Shown in pieces: positions 63,550 through 64,000 of a DNA stretch of 64,000 bases (its first letter is position 1; the number at the start of each line of letters is the position of its first letter). The position numbers and the translations under genes are program-made. The notes below the pieces were generated by a model, which searched no databases, had not been told where the DNA came from, and was given only the letters and a program-made list of their open reading frames with translations. The stretch covers positions 32,881,741-32,945,740 of the forward strand of contig OY821782.1 in assembly GCA_963682175.1 (NCBI GenBank). The letters are read 5' to 3'. This DNA comes from Triglochin maritima. Taxonomy: Eukaryota > Streptophyta > Magnoliopsida > Alismatales > Juncaginaceae.

Positions 63550-64000
63550 TGTAACGCCTCGAAACAACGGAAAAATTAAAACTTAAAACATATAAGAATC
63601 AACACTGGGGTCGTGACCAATCCACGAGTACATATATATATAATATGGGAAACTGTACAATACAAGAGTCAAGGATGATTACAACCCAACACAAAAGATA
63701 TACAACACATGTACAAGGGAAAATCATCCACCTCGAAGAACCAAAAGAGACAGGATCTGGTCTGGGTGCTCCTGTCCGCAGTCACCACCTTCTACTGACG
63801 CGTACGACCTGACATAAAACATGAATATGCCTGAGTTTCCCGAGAGGAAACCCCTTATGCCAAACCCCTAAAATATGAACATAATATGCGTAATGAAACA
63901 TGAAATGAAAATGCAGTAAAACATATCCATCTCCCGTGCACACCAGGCACCGCCGGAACACATCGGCCTCGGGTCTCAAGGGTCCTCTCACCCCAACCCC
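63550..64000 (-). mobile_element. Gypsy LTR F, partial (same family as LTR E)
   Basis: From TGTAACGCCTCG at 63550 it matches LTR E (60273 onwards) with few differences until the window ends. Same orientation, 3.3 kb downstream. The sequence left of it (GTGCGTCTGGG on the minus strand) has no primer site, so this is a solo LTR or a 3' LTR whose partner lies outside the window. The hairpin is at 63835-63851 and the covarying stem arms at 63673-63680 and 63722-63729. Confidence 0.85.

Overview
The window looks like intergenic heterochromatin of a flowering plant. It is A+T-rich and almost every recognisable piece is a plant transposable element: Ty3/gypsy chromoviruses with initiator-Met-tRNA primer sites, Ty1/copia elements, LARD/TR-GAG-like non-autonomous LTR elements, and hAT and CACTA DNA transposons. 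I find no intact host gene, rRNA or tRNA, and I cannot name the species. All boundaries and comparisons were made by eye.

Layout. 1-1350: copia-like LTR material with CGGTTGACCG repeats. 1360-2640: gene-like but unidentified sequence. 2640-9080: a tandem plus inverted array of one composite retroelement-derived repeat, split by a small CACTA element (4278-4773). 9080-13340: a dead copia (-) whose integrase region is interrupted by a solo gypsy LTR (10729-13150, target duplication ACGAT). 13420-14964: the 3' end of a second copia (+) with its LTR. 15470-17349: a second solo LTR (duplication ATCGA). 18025-28554: a hAT element (8-bp duplication ACCCTAAT) that received a complete 9.2-kb gypsy chromovirus (18031-27275, duplication AGGGG) inside its terminal inverted repeat. 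30384-35500: nested LARD and CACTA fragments. 35500-36400: a gypsy pol tail and LTR-like sequence. 36420-39355: a duplicated repeat, one copy carrying a 1.4-kb hAT element. 39868-41020: an AACCGG-rich repeat. 41020-53804: a copia (-) split by a 6.46-kb TR-GAG-like element (46480-52940, duplication GGCCT). 54652-58351: a rearranged gypsy with an intact LTR. 60273-61982: a third solo LTR (duplication CTAAT). 63550-64000: the start of a sister LTR.

The most interesting signal is shared by the gypsy LTRs (two solo LTRs on +, one solo LTR on -, the pair in the full element, the 5' LTR of the rearranged element, plus the partial one). Sequences have diverged strongly, yet each complete LTR keeps the same order: a short purine/pyrimidine-rich leader, a splice-donor-like AG|GTATGCCAAG, 1.1-1.7 kb holding a family-specific repeat (in four of the five families a cluster of the palindrome CGGTCGACCG), a GTTTCC-loop-GGAAAC hairpin, a U-rich tract ending in CAGG, and then a second stem whose arms change by compensating substitutions. 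I read this as an LTR-internal 5'-leader intron plus a conserved RNA structure. This is an inference from the sequence and has no transcript support here.

No coding frame in the window is intact. Most are broken by stops, frameshifts or deletions, and several stops look like C-to-T changes of CAG or CGA codons, as expected for heavily methylated repeats.
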